Source of the DNA: Maribacter halichondriae
GTDB taxonomy: Bacteria > Bacteroidota > Bacteroidia > Flavobacteriales > Flavobacteriaceae
Direction of reading: 5' to 3'
Length of the DNA stretch: 64,000 bases
Assembly: GCF_027474825.1 (NCBI RefSeq)
Contig: NZ_CP107030.1
Span: 1,990,529 to 2,054,528, forward strand
The position numbers and the translations under genes were made by a program. Shown piece after piece: positions 29,969 to 38,016 of the stretch (positions are counted from its first letter, which is position 1; the number at the start of each line of letters is the position of its first letter). Below the pieces are notes generated by a model, which was not told the origin of the DNA, ran no database searches, and was given only the letters and a program-made list of their open reading frames with translations.

Positions 29969-31234
29969 TTAATCAAGTGCCCAAACATCGTTCAAAAAGC
30001 CATCATCATTTTCGCCTCCTATAATCCAGATCTTGTTCTTGAAAACTTCGGTCGTATGGAAATAGCGTGAAAAGATGGACTGGTTGGATGAAGCGATGTT
30101 CCAATCGGCTCCGTTCTCCGAATACCAGGCATCGTTCTTTGGTTCGGCATCGTCCTTTCCTCCGAAAAGCCATAGCTTTTTATCAAATACAACTGCAGAA
30201 GCCCCCAATCTCTTTGAAAATGTCGATGTTGAGCTTTCTTGAACCCAATCTTCACCATCAGAACTATTCCAGATATCATTGAGCGGCATTCCTCGAGATC
30301 CTCCTAGAATCCACATTTGTTCATTGAATATAGAAGCTCCATGCGAAGCTCTTTCCTGAAAAGGGGAATTATCATTGGCTTCTGACCATGTGACACCATC
30401 CGTACTGTACCATACATCCTTAAAAACCACCCAAAGCGAAGCACCTCCTATAACCCACATTTTGTTATCAAAAACTAATGATTTATGCACTGCCCTTGGC
30501 AGAAATTCAGCATTTTCGACGGCCTTGATCCAGTTGGTACCGTCTTCACTATACCAGACATCGTTCTTCCATCCGACACTCTGAAATCCGCCGATGACCC
30601 ACAGTTTGTTATCATACACCACGGTTGTATGGCCCCACCTTGGCGAAAAGGCCGCGGCGGCCGTAGCCTGCGACCAATCTTTACCATTGCTACTATACCA
30701 AACATCGTTGGCCCAGTCAATCGCACCTGTTCTGCCCCCGATGACCCATAGTTTATCATCGAATACCGCGGAAGTGTGGCTGGATCTGGGAAGAAATTCG
30801 GCATTGGGTGTTACAAGAGCGTCGGAGTAGTTAAGATTTCTGGTCGTAAACTTGTTCGTGGCACTTTGTGCTTTTCTGCCTTCGGTATCCGTTGCAACTA
30901 CTTTCCAACGATATTCGGTAAGTAACGGTAAGGGCTCGTTTATTTGCATTGATGTATCTTCAAGATTACTTTTGTAGAGGGTAGCCGGAATTATTTCAGT
31001 ATCTAAATAAACATCATAAACGACATCAGAACCCTTGGGATTTTTAGCGGATTCCCAACTGAGCGTTGGGGTTACATCAACATCTTCTGCACCGTCGGGC
31101 ACGTCGATCAAATCAAAACCTAAGGGAGGTTCGTTTTGAAGGGCGATTTCCATGGGTGCGCTGTCATCGTTTTTTTTGCAGCCCATGGAAAAGCCCAACA
31201 ATAGTATTGCGATTATTGAAGTGTACTTTTTCAT
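29969..31234 (-). CDS. Kelch propeller lipoprotein B4
   Basis: A 421-residue lipoprotein (lipobox FSMGC). The fibronectin-like domain deviates in its second half: YDVYLDTEIIPATLYKSNLE, then LPLLTEYRWKVVATDTEGRK, unlike the LHLLTDYYWKVVAKD form around it. Six blades, including the variants MWILGG and LWLFGG, end in NDVWALD. An AWYSENGADWN blade motif lacks the valine seen elsewhere. Spacing to the upstream gene is 24 bases. Confidence 0.92.
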   Translation of the reverse strand: MKKYTSIIAILLLGFSMGCKKNDDSAPMEIALQNEPPLGFDLIDVPDGAEDVDVTPTLSWESAKNPKGSDVVYDVYLDTEIIPATLYKSNLEDTSMQINEPLPLLTEYRWKVVATDTEGRKAQSATNKFTTRNLNYSDALVTPNAEFLPRSSHTSAVFDDKLWVIGGRTGAIDWANDVWYSSNGKDWSQATAAAAFSPRWGHTTVVYDNKLWVIGGFQSVGWKNDVWYSEDGTNWIKAVENAEFLPRAVHKSLVFDNKMWVIGGASLWVVFKDVWYSTDGVTWSEANDNSPFQERASHGASIFNEQMWILGGSRGMPLNDIWNSSDGEDWVQESSTSTFSKRLGASAVVFDKKLWLFGGKDDAEPKNDAWYSENGADWNIASSNQSIFSRYFHTTEVFKNKIWIIGGENDDGFLNDVWALD

Positions 31235-31258
31235 AGCATTTTCATTTATATTAACAAA

Positions 31259-32530
31259 TCAATCCATTGCCCAGACCTCGTTTTTTCTACCATCGGTACT
31301 CTCTCCCCCAACGATCCAAATGTTATCCTGAAAAACAACAGAGGTATGCCTGAACCATTCGATATAATCTGTTGTTGCCAGATCCCAGTTTGTTCCATCG
31401 ATACTATACCAAACATCTTTTTTGTACCCGCCATTGGTTTCATCTTCATAGCCTCCAATAATCCATATCTTTCCATCATAGACCACCGACGCATGACCTG
31501 ACCTTTCTTCAAAGGCTGCAATGGATGTTGCCTTTGTCCAATTGAGCCCATCACTACTAAACCATACGTCATTTTTATGCTCTCCCAGACCACTACCGGT
31601 ACCCCCGATAACCCAGAGCTTATTGTCAAATATTACCGAGACATGACCAGATCTTTTTGAAAAGGGAGCGGAATCAGTAGCCAGTTCCCAATCGATCCCA
31701 TCATGACTATACCATACATCGTTACTAAACACGCTCCCATTCCCTACACCTCCAATGACCCAGATTTTATTTTCAAATACCACAGCGGTATGACCGAATC
31801 TTGCTGAGAATTCGGCGGTGGCTGTCGCCATTTCCCAATCAACTCCATTCGCATTGAACCATACGTCATTTTTTGCACTGTTGTCGCTACCTCCGATTAT
31901 CCATATCTTTCCATCAAATACTACCGATGCGTGACCTGCTCTTTCTTCAAAGGCTGCCACTGGGGTCGCTTCTGTCCAATTGACCCCATCATTGCTGTAC
32001 CACACATCATTTTTCGAATCCATGTCATAACCACCAATTACCCACATCTTGTTATCAAAGACCACCGAGGCGTGACCACCTCTCGGCGAAAAGTCGGCTG
32101 CGGCCGTTACAGGTTCATTCGGTAAGGTTATATTACGTGTAGTGAACTTATGGATAGGGCTTTGCGAAATCTTGCCATCTGTATCTTTGGCAACGACCTT
32201 CCAATAATAGTCCGTCAACAAGTGCAATCTGTCAGTAATTTCAAAGGATGCATCATTACTATCGCCTTGAAATAAGGTGGTCGGGTTTACCTCGGTTCCC
32301 AAATAAAGATCATAGGTAACCTTGCTCCCCTTGGGGTTTTTAGCGGATTCCCAACTAAGCGTTGGGGTTACATCAACATCTTCTGCATTGTCGGGCACGT
32401 TGATCAAGTCAAAACTCAGCGGCGGCTCGTTTTGAAGGGCCATTTGCATGGGTGCGCTATCATCGTTTTTTTTGCAGCCCATGGAAAAGCCCGACAATAG
32501 TATTGCGATTATTAAAATGTATTTTTTCAT
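31259..32530 (-). CDS. Kelch propeller lipoprotein B3
   Basis: A 423-residue lipoprotein showing the family layout clearly: signal peptide with lipobox FSMGC, a lipoprotein spacer, a fibronectin-III-like domain (about 30-135; PPLSFDLIN to HKFTTRN), and six Kelch-type blades (about 145-423), each about 46 residues with RxGHxSVVFDxKxWVIGG, a loop, then NDVWYSxDGxxWTEA. Two blades (second and fifth) are near copies (AAFEERSGHASVVYDGKIWIIGG). Kelch propellers bind proteins or glycans; here an outer-surface binding role is inferred. Confidence 0.93.
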   Translation of the reverse strand: MKKYILIIAILLSGFSMGCKKNDDSAPMQMALQNEPPLSFDLINVPDNAEDVDVTPTLSWESAKNPKGSKVTYDLYLGTEVNPTTLFQGDSNDASFEITDRLHLLTDYYWKVVAKDTDGKISQSPIHKFTTRNITLPNEPVTAAADFSPRGGHASVVFDNKMWVIGGYDMDSKNDVWYSNDGVNWTEATPVAAFEERAGHASVVFDGKIWIIGGSDNSAKNDVWFNANGVDWEMATATAEFSARFGHTAVVFENKIWVIGGVGNGSVFSNDVWYSHDGIDWELATDSAPFSKRSGHVSVIFDNKLWVIGGTGSGLGEHKNDVWFSSDGLNWTKATSIAAFEERSGHASVVYDGKIWIIGGYEDETNGGYKKDVWYSIDGTNWDLATTDYIEWFRHTSVVFQDNIWIVGGESTDGRKNEVWAMD

Positions 32531-32554
32531 AGCTTTTCAAATATTTAATACAGA

Positions 32555-33831
32555 TTAATCCAAGGTCCAAACATCATTTCTTAATTCACCATCAAATCCC
32601 CCGATGACCCAGATATTACTGTCAAACACAATCGAGGTATGTGAAGATCTTTCGGTAAAGGGAACGGCTGAAGTAGGTTGAAGCCAATTCAGGCTATCAA
32701 AGCTATACCAAACATCTTTTTTTAATTCACCAGCAAAGCCTCCTATTACCCATATTCGGTTATCATAAACGACCGTAGTATGGTTATACCTTTCTAAAAA
32801 GGGGCTGCCGATGTAGCTTCCACCCAGTCGGCTCCATCGCTGCTGAACCAAACATCGTTTTCATAAATTGGGTTGAGACCGCTTTGAATCAATCCGCCTA
32901 AAACCCAAATTTTGTTGTCAAAAACAACACTGGTATGGTGTCTTCTTTGTTTGAATTGGGCGTTAGGCGTTGCTTCTTTCCATTGTTGACCGTCTGAGGA
33001 ATACCAAACATCGTTTTTTGGCGACGCATCATGATCACCCGCAATGATCCATATCTTGTCATCGAATACTACAGAGGTATGGTTTTCTCTTTCGGAAAAA
33101 GGTGCGGAAGCCGTAACCAATTCCCAATCGACACCATTATTGCTCACCCAGACATCGTTAAAAGGGAGTTCTGCCGCATTGCCATCATAACCTCCGATGA
33201 CCCATAGCCTATCTTTAAAAACCGTGATTGTATGACCCCTTCTTTCCGGAAAAGGATTCGTGGGAATAACCTCTGTCCACGTAACTCCATCAGAACTCTT
33301 CCAAATATCATTTTTCCAATGCCCATCATAGCCCCCTATTACCCATAATTCGTTATTAAAGGCCGTCGCGGCATGTCCGCTTCTTGCTGTAAAGTTGGCT
33401 TCATTGTTTACGGCTTCTGCTGGAAAATTCAGGGTTCGCGTGGTAAATTTATGAATGGCACTTTGTGAGGTTTTACCATCGGTATCCTTAGCGACCACTT
33501 TCCAATAATAGTCCGTCAACAAGTGCAACCTGTCTGTAATTTCAAAGGATGCATCATTAATATCGCCTTGAAATAAGGTGGTCGGGTTTACCTCCGATCC
33601 CAAATAAAGATCATAGGTAACCTCTCCCCCTTTAGGATTTTTGGCAGATTCCCAACTTAGGGTCGGGGTTACATCAACATCTTCTGAACCGTCGGGCACG
33701 TCAATTAAATCAAAACTCAGCGGCGGTTCGTTTTGAAGGGCGATTTGCACAGGTGGGGCGTCATCGTTTTTTTTGCAGCCCATGGAAAGGCCCAACAAAC
33801 CTATTCCGATTATTACCATACATTTTTTCAT
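32555..33831 (-). pseudogene. Kelch propeller lipoprotein B2, one frameshift
   Basis: The start at 33,831 (MKKCMVIIGIGLLGL, lipobox SMGC) is chosen; the longer frame to 34,053 is antisense-like overlap with the upstream gene. The frame stops after EATSAAPF near 32,800; one extra base in the A5 tract at 32,797-32,801 restores APFLERYNHTTVVYDNRIW and continues to 32,555 (DVWTLD). Restored length is 425 residues with six blades, so the gene is otherwise complete. Blade three has the core IWIIAG and a HDASPKNDVW loop. Confidence 0.87.
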
Positions 33832-33856
33832 AACTATTTTAATTTTTAGTTGCTGA

Positions 33857-35152
33857 TTAATCCAAGGGCCATACCTCACTTTTAGCGCTGTTACTGCTGG
33901 TAAGAATTTCTTCTCCAATGACCCAGATCTTGTTATGGTGAACAACGGCAGTGTTAGGAGGTCTTCTTTCCAAAAAAAGACCTGAAACAGGTGCTTGTGC
34001 CCAATGGGTCCCATCATGACTATACCATACCTCATTTTCGAAAGGGGCCTCACCTTGGTTACCTAATCCTCCAATAATCCATATTTTGTTATCAAAGACC
34101 GCTGCTGCATGCCAACCCCTTTCTGAGAACTCGGCTGATTTTGTGGCTTGTGTCCAATGAACACCATCGGTACTTGACCAAACCTCATTCCTTTTACCTC
34201 CGGATTCAAATTCCCCGCCAATCACCCACATTTTATCATCAAAAATGACTGAAGCATGGCGACTTACCACCGAGAATTCTGCGGAGGCTGTGGCCATTTG
34301 CCATTCAAAACCGTTACTACTATACCAAACATCGTTTTTGAAACCGTTCGCATCTTTCCCGCCAATCACCCACATTTTGTTGTCATAAACCAAAGTAGAA
34401 TGACCTTTCCTTCCAGAAAAAGAGGCATTATCGGTTGCCTCGTCCCAATTGATACCATCGGCACTATACCATACGTCGTTTTTCTTTTCCCCTACCATTT
34501 GTCCTCCAATAACCCATATCTTATTGTCAAAAACAGCCGAGGTATGAAGAATTCTGTCGGAAAAGGCAGCGTCCTTTGTTGCTTCTACCCAAGTAGCGCC
34601 ATCACTGCTGTACCAGACATCACTTATAAGATTTTCAGTAACAGGATCTTCTCCGCCGATGATCCACATTCTATTGTCGTGAACCACAGAAGTATGTTGC
34701 GATCTTGGCGCAAAATCCGCTATGGGAGTTACAGGCTCTTCAGGGATGTTTAGACTACGTATTGAGAACTTCTGTATAGCACTTTGCGAAGTTTTTCCGT
34801 CAACATCCTTGGCAACGACCTTCCAATAATAGTCCGTCAGCAGGTGCAGCCTATCGCCAATTTCAAATGAAGTATCATTAATGTCGCCTTGAAATAAGGT
34901 GGTCGGGTTTACCTCGGTTCCCAAATAAAGATCATAGGTAACCTCGCTCCCCTTGGGATTTTTGGCAGATTCCCAACTTAGTGTTGGGGTCACCTCTACA
35001 CCTTTTGCTCCATCCGCCACCTCGGTCAATTCAAAACTTAAGGGAGGCTCATTTTGAAGGGCGATTACCATGGGAGCGCTGTCATCCGAGCTGGAACAAG
35101 ATGCGATAACAAAGACCAGATAAAGGGTACAAATTTTGTAGGTGCTTTTCAT
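33857..35152 (-). CDS. Kelch propeller lipoprotein B1
   Basis: A 431-residue lipoprotein and the first Kelch gene of cassette B. Its signal differs from B2-B7 (MKSTYKICTLYLVFVIASC, then SSSDD), as does the start of the fibronectin-like domain (FELTEVADGAKGVEVTP). Five typical blades are followed by a degenerate sixth: RRPPNTAVVHHNKIWVIGE, then a short loop and KSEVWPLD. It follows the collagen-like genes after a 69-base gap that contains a repeated stem-loop. Confidence 0.92.
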   Translation of the reverse strand: MKSTYKICTLYLVFVIASCSSSDDSAPMVIALQNEPPLSFELTEVADGAKGVEVTPTLSWESAKNPKGSEVTYDLYLGTEVNPTTLFQGDINDTSFEIGDRLHLLTDYYWKVVAKDVDGKTSQSAIQKFSIRSLNIPEEPVTPIADFAPRSQHTSVVHDNRMWIIGGEDPVTENLISDVWYSSDGATWVEATKDAAFSDRILHTSAVFDNKIWVIGGQMVGEKKNDVWYSADGINWDEATDNASFSGRKGHSTLVYDNKMWVIGGKDANGFKNDVWYSSNGFEWQMATASAEFSVVSRHASVIFDDKMWVIGGEFESGGKRNEVWSSTDGVHWTQATKSAEFSERGWHAAAVFDNKIWIIGGLGNQGEAPFENEVWYSHDGTHWAQAPVSGLFLERRPPNTAVVHHNKIWVIGEEILTSSNSAKSEVWPLD

Positions 35153-35184
35153 TATTTTTTAAGTTTTAGAATGTGGGAGAAATG

Positions 35185-35214
35185 AACCCTCCACAAGTTT
35201 TCAAGCGAAGGGTT
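35185..35214. repeat. Repeated intergenic stem-loop, copy 1
   Basis: AACCCT at 35,185-35,190 pairs with AGGGTT at 35,209-35,214 around an 18-base loop. The same 30 bases, with one change in the loop, recur at 35,835-35,864. Each copy lies just downstream of a collagen-like gene. It may be an RNA processing or attenuation element, or just a scar of the tandem duplication that made the collagen-like genes. Confidence 0.5.
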
Positions 35215-35221
35215 TTATAAT

Positions 35222-35800
35222 CTAATCCGGAATATCAAAGTGTGCTGCGATTTCTTCATAGGTCATTTTTGAGAAATCAATTGTAGCCGATTTGCCGCTA
35301 ACTGGCATTCCGTAGGGGATGACCACATACCTGAACATACTTAGTTCTGGAGTGCCCAATACCTGATTGTTGGTCTCCCTTATCATAATTTTCAAAGTGC
35401 CCGGCTCGTCAACGGCGACCAAATAACTCTCAATGGTCGAAGTATTAAAGCGAGTTGTCGGCAATAGGGAAAATTGCCCGCCGGTCGTTTTGCCATAGGC
35501 CAAGACCAGTCCGGTATCGATGATCTCTTGGGTTATTTCGGGGGCATCGATAAAAAATTCGGCATAATCATCGTTTACAATGCCCCAATCGGCTTCGTAC
35601 CAAAGGGAATAGATGATATTTACCGATCCTGTTTCCCCTTTTTCACCAGTTGCCCCGTTCAGGCCGTCTAGGCCATCGGCACCTGTTGGACCTTGCGGCC
35701 CAATGGGGCCGATCGGCCCGTCTTTTGTGCAGGCATATATAAGGCTTGCCACCAACAAGAAGCTAAAAAATCGCTTAATCAATTTGATCCTTGTTTTCAT
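35222..35800 (-). CDS. Collagen-like Gly-X-Y lipoprotein B3
   Basis: A 192-residue lipoprotein with a lipobox LIYAC and TKDGPIGPIGPQG opening about 11 Gly-X-Y triplets, then the shared globular domain (VNIIYSLWYEADW to [14 protein letters not shown]). The domain's middle is closest to that of the protein at 36,659 (APEITQEIIDTG in both). It is the last collagen-like gene before the Kelch run of cassette B. Confidence 0.9.
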   Translation of the reverse strand: MKTRIKLIKRFFSFLLVASLIYACTKDGPIGPIGPQGPTGADGLDGLNGATGEKGETGSVNIIYSLWYEADWGIVNDDYAEFFIDAPEITQEIIDTGLVLAYGKTTGGQFSLLPTTRFNTSTIESYLVAVDEPGTLKIMIRETNNQVLGTPELSMFRYVVIPYGMPVSGKSATIDFSKMTYEEIAAHFDIPD

Positions 35801-35834
35801 ACCATTTTTTTAAGTTTTTGAATCTGAGGAAACC

Positions 35835-35864
35835 AACCCTCCACAAGTTTTCAAGCGTAGGGTT
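35835..35864. repeat. Repeated intergenic stem-loop, copy 2
   Basis: AACCCT (35,835-35,840) and AGGGTT (35,859-35,864) form the same six-pair stem as copy 1 at 35,185-35,214, with one substitution in the loop. It lies eight bases from the stop codon of the collagen-like gene at 35,872, between that gene and the next one. Confidence 0.5.
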
Positions 35865-35871
35865 TTATGCC

Positions 35872-36552
35872 CTATTCCGGAATATTAAAGTGTGCTGCTA
35901 TTTCTTCGTAACTCATTTTGGTATAGTCGGCCGAGGAAGCAGATTTTCCAGCGGAGGGAACGCCGCCCGGAATAGCTACCCAACGATATTGTTCGATGTA
36001 GGTTCCATCTCCAGCTGCGCCGGCGTCAAGCGATTCGACCGTAATTCGAAGGGTATCACCATTTAAGATCAAAAAGGAATAGATTTGTTGTCTTGTCCCT
36101 GAAAAGGTAATTGGTAATTGGTAGACGTAAGTTTCAAAAGGCGCTATGACTATTCTTCTTCCAAATACAAGTACGACTCCTTCACTTAAGACGGAAAATG
36201 TGCCATCAGGAAAGTCTACGTCAAATGAATCGTTCGGTAGGCCAATGGCATTGCCGAGTTCGGTATTGAACCAATTTGAATAAATGACATTCGCTGTGCC
36301 GGTTTCGCCCTGTTCCCCTGGGGATCCGTCCTGCCCGTCCGCTCCGGTTGGCCCTTCATTCCCTTCATTCCCTTGCGGCCCTGATGGTCCAGGTTCGCCA
36401 GTCTCCCCTTGAGGCCCTGCAGGCCCTTGTTCGCCTTGGGCCCCTTGTGGACCGATGGCTCCATCTTGGCCGTCTTTTGAACAAGCCAGCAGAAGAAATG
36501 TAATAAAGAATAGACAAAAAAAACTGCGGATAAATCTTATTTCTGTTTTCAT
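35872..36552 (-). CDS. Collagen-like Gly-X-Y lipoprotein B2, longest stalk
   Basis: A 226-residue lipoprotein (lipobox [12 protein letters not shown]) with about 20 Gly-X-Y triplets, the longest stalk in the window ([20 protein letters not shown] type, Pro and Glu rich). The C-terminal domain ([14 protein letters not shown] to [14 protein letters not shown]) resembles that of A2 at 19,743, making the two likely orthologous positions in the two cassettes. Trimer formation is inferred from the repeat, not shown. Confidence 0.9.
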   Translation of the reverse strand: MKTEIRFIRSFFCLFFITFLLLACSKDGQDGAIGPQGAQGEQGPAGPQGETGEPGPSGPQGNEGNEGPTGADGQDGSPGEQGETGTANVIYSNWFNTELGNAIGLPNDSFDVDFPDGTFSVLSEGVVLVFGRRIVIAPFETYVYQLPITFSGTRQQIYSFLILNGDTLRITVESLDAGAAGDGTYIEQYRWVAIPGGVPSAGKSASSADYTKMSYEEIAAHFNIPE

Positions 36553-36658
36553 AACTAATTATCTTTTAGAATTAATACTTTACAAAAAGGGGGAATATCA
36601 ATAGACCTTTAAATTTGGGTCTTGAAAGAATTGCGACGAAAGGGAAGACGGTACTTTC

Positions 36659-37246
36659 TCAATCTTGAATACCAAAATGTGCGGCTAGCTCCTCGTAGGT
36701 CATTTTATAGTAGTTTATAGAAGATGCTGCTTTGCCACTTGTGGGGTTGCCCCCGGGTATGATGACATATCTAAATGCATCATCTATGAATAAATTGTCC
36801 AGGTCATCTCCATTAATTTCAGAAACACTAATTTCTAGGCTACCTGGGTCATCAAAAGTGAAATGATACGACTCATCTGTTGAAGTATTGTGCAAAGTAA
36901 CGGGTAAAGCAAAAACTTGCCCATCGCTATCTCTGCCATATACAAGAATAGCCCCGGAATCAATAACTTCCTGAGTGATTTCAGGAGCATCTATTGAAAA
37001 ATTGGCATTTTCGGTAGCTATTGGCTCATTAAACCCCGATGTTATCCAAGGTGAAAAGATTACGTTTGCCGTACCTGTTTCACCATCAGCCCCATCAGAA
37101 CCTTGCGGTCCGGCCGGACCTTGTTCGCCCTGTGGCCCTTGTGGGCCGATTGCACCATCATTGCCGTCTTTAGAGCAGGCCGTTATTAGGCATGCGATAA
37201 AAAGAACACTAAAAAGTCTTTTTGCAATTTTCATTCTTGTTCTCAT
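36659..37246 (-). CDS. Collagen-like Gly-X-Y lipoprotein B1
   Basis: A 195-residue lipoprotein (lipobox LITAC, SKDGNDG), about 11 Gly-X-Y triplets ending [16 protein letters not shown], and the shared domain ending MTYEELAAHFGIQD. It is the second gene of cassette B, after a 112-base gap following the domain-only gene. The stalk is short, so the predicted triple helix would be only about 10 nm long. Confidence 0.9.
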   Translation of the reverse strand: MRTRMKIAKRLFSVLFIACLITACSKDGNDGAIGPQGPQGEQGPAGPQGSDGADGETGTANVIFSPWITSGFNEPIATENANFSIDAPEITQEVIDSGAILVYGRDSDGQVFALPVTLHNTSTDESYHFTFDDPGSLEISVSEINGDDLDNLFIDDAFRYVIIPGGNPTSGKAASSINYYKMTYEELAAHFGIQD

Positions 37247-37358
37247 AACTATAAATTTTTAATGATTACGATTTTATACTATTGGGCTTTTGCCCATTTT
37301 TGGGGTTTGTTTTATTTTTAAAAATATGTAGTGCTTCGTGTATGTTGGTCTGGACTCT

Positions 37359-37910
37359 TTATTCAGTAATGTTGAAGTAATCGGCAAGTTCATGATAGGT
37401 CATCTTTTGATAATCTTGCATTTTACCTGATTTAAGCGGCAATAGTTTTTCGCTGGGAACAATTACAACCCTGAATTCAGCGCCCGCCGATGGACGAAAG
37501 AAAATATCTTGTAATCCGGACAGGTCCAAGGATGTTACCCTCAAGCGGGGTATAATTCCAAGCGCAACAGGGATAAATTCTATTATATAACTTTCTGCAT
37601 CTTGGGGCATGGTCACTGGTAGAGGAAAAATATTGTTTCTCCTACCATAAACCAGGATGAGGTCTTTCTCTAAATCCAGATAACTGTTTTTGATAAGGGG
37701 CAGATTCCAGATTTCAGAGCTGTTCAAACTACTATTTGGAAATTGGGAGGTAATCCATTTTGAGTAAAGCACAGTGCTGTTTCCCTTTTTCTTTGTTTCG
37801 AAAGTCAAAAACGTTCCTTCCTCGATTTCTTCTGGTTGCGTTTCTTCTTTGGAGCAAGAGAGCGTTAAAATCAATATAGATATACCTGATATGAGTCTGA
37901 TAATTTTCAT
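37359..37910 (-). CDS. Short lipoprotein with the collagen-family C-terminal domain only (cassette B)
   Basis: A 183-residue lipoprotein (lipobox ILTLSC, then SKEETQPEEIEEG). It parallels the cassette A gene at 20,428 closely: VLYSKWITSQFPNSS, LILVYGRRNNIFPLPVTMPQ, DLSGLQDIFFRPSAGAEFRV and MTYHELADYFNITE. No Gly-X-Y repeat is present. As first gene after operator B it should be the most highly expressed product of cassette B. The pair may form the base or cap of the collagen-like trimers, which is speculation. Confidence 0.86.
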   Translation of the reverse strand: MKIIRLISGISILILTLSCSKEETQPEEIEEGTFLTFETKKKGNSTVLYSKWITSQFPNSSLNSSEIWNLPLIKNSYLDLEKDLILVYGRRNNIFPLPVTMPQDAESYIIEFIPVALGIIPRLRVTSLDLSGLQDIFFRPSAGAEFRVVIVPSEKLLPLKSGKMQDYQKMTYHELADYFNITE

Positions 37911-37940
37911 GGCAATTGAATTTTAAATGGATTAATAACC

Positions 37941-38005
37941 CAAATGTATTCACGAACAAAATGAAAGAACTTCAGATATGTAACAAAGTACTTCTGAAAT
38001 GTAAC
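37941..38005 (-). promoter_or_regulatory. Predicted HTCS operator/promoter B
   Basis: Plus-strand half-sites TATGTAAC (37,977-37,984) and AATGTAAC (37,998-38,005), 21 bp apart, precede on the coding strand a TACATTTG box (complement of 37,941-37,948) after exactly 28 bp. The bases after the box (GGGTTA) are also shared with operator A. It lies in the 106-bp gap between HTCS2 and cassette B. Confidence 0.75.
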
Positions 38006-38016
38006 AAGAGGCATAT

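Noticed and set aside
34256-34753. A 165-codon plus-strand frame inside a Kelch gene, and many similar antisense frames
   Set aside because: They mirror the repetitive coding strand, have no signal or domain, and overlap intact genes fully.
11413-35152. Regular short repeats on the scale of 130-150 bp that could suggest a CRISPR or satellite array
   Set aside because: The period equals one Kelch blade (about 46 codons), the repeats are in frame, and no short identical repeat with variable spacers exists.
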